From Aporrectodea caliginosa (lineage: Eukaryota; Annelida; Clitellata; Crassiclitellata; Lumbricidae), in NCBI GenBank assembly GCA_020284085.1, contig JACEVL010006441.1, forward strand, positions 1,964,501 through 2,028,500: a DNA stretch of 64,000 nt. Reading direction: 5' to 3'. Under the pieces are notes generated by a model. That model worked only from the letters and a program-made list of their open reading frames with translations, ran no database searches and was not told the DNA's origin. Positions 63,728 to 64,000 of the stretch are shown here, in pieces (within the stretch, counting starts at the first letter, position 1; each line of letters begins with the position of its first letter). A program made the translations under genes and the position numbers.

Positions 63728-64000
63728 CGTTCGCTAGATGACGTCGTCCTCAACGAGACAGCTCGGAGGACGATCGCAATGGAGGTCGTTACGCCTGGTG
63801 ACCGCGTTGGCAACTGCTATACGCGGTTAGTCGGGACTTAGTTGAAAGGACATTACAGGTCGCGCGCGATTCGAGTCCGTGGACTGGCTTGACAGGATCA
63901 GAAGAAGAAGAAGAACAAGAACCGGAGGAGGATCGAGAGAAGATCGTTCTATTCACGGCTGATGGTGGTCAGCAGCAGCAGTCCAAGATGACGGCAAGCA
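63728..64000 (-). promoter_or_regulatory. 5' UTR and probable promoter region of the giant gene
   Basis: This stretch lies directly upstream of the start codon and is clearly more GC-rich than the rest of the window. It has an in-frame TAG at 63734-63736 and a TGACGTC motif (CRE-like half site) at 63739-63745. No TATA box is evident. The transcription start cannot be placed, and upstream non-coding exons may exist beyond the window. Confidence 0.45.

Noticed and set aside
63986..64000. Plus-strand ATG at the right edge, possible divergent gene
   Set aside because: Only 13 bases remain; no coding signal can be judged and the CAG-rich context also fits 5' UTR of the minus-strand gene.

Overview
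This is nuclear DNA from an animal. It is AT-rich, has many spliceosomal introns, and is full of LINE, SINE and MITE debris and simple repeats. The species cannot be fixed from the window. The gene content (a Z-disc titin) says bilaterian-type muscle, and the repeat landscape does not look like a vertebrate's to me.

Nearly the whole window is one giant gene on the minus strand. I traced 52 coding exons from a start codon at 63727 down to 715. Splice phases agree at every junction and the reading frame stays open for about 3,495 codons. The gene continues past the left edge. Exons 1-21 (63727 to 31976, about 1,163 codons) encode a spectrin-repeat protein that aligns end to end with the helical part of vertebrate CCDC141 (CAMDI). 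Exons 22-52 (31194 to 715) encode 16 complete immunoglobulin domains plus part of a 17th, with Pro-rich linkers. From exon 30 onward these follow vertebrate titin, domain by domain, through the Z-disc to the first I-band Ig.

The main observation is therefore a single reading frame joining CCDC141 to titin. In vertebrates, as I recall, CCDC141 and TTN are separate genes lying side by side in the same orientation. The arrangement here suggests that the neighbouring pair is a split ancestral gene, or that this lineage fused them. Between the two halves lie six extra Ig domains and a Pro-rich segment with no counterpart in vertebrate titin. The titin Z-repeats appear to be absent.

Other points in the gene: exons 14 and 15 look like a mutually exclusive pair; the 3' end of exon 23, including its splice donor, has been copied three more times into the following intron; exon 33 uses a GC donor; exon 42 is a 36-bp microexon.

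Introns 1 and 2 (54700-63586 and 47925-54576) and several smaller introns hold transposons. They include a hAT deletion derivative with an intact small ORF (15590-16717), a broken DD37D mariner (39919-40894), three hAT-type non-autonomous elements with perfect 8-bp target duplications, a 374-bp inverted-repeat element, five roughly 70-bp TTAA-flanked micro-elements, at least two tRNA-derived SINE families, several LINE 3' ends, and several minisatellites. No other protein-coding host gene, rRNA, functional tRNA gene or CRISPR array was found.
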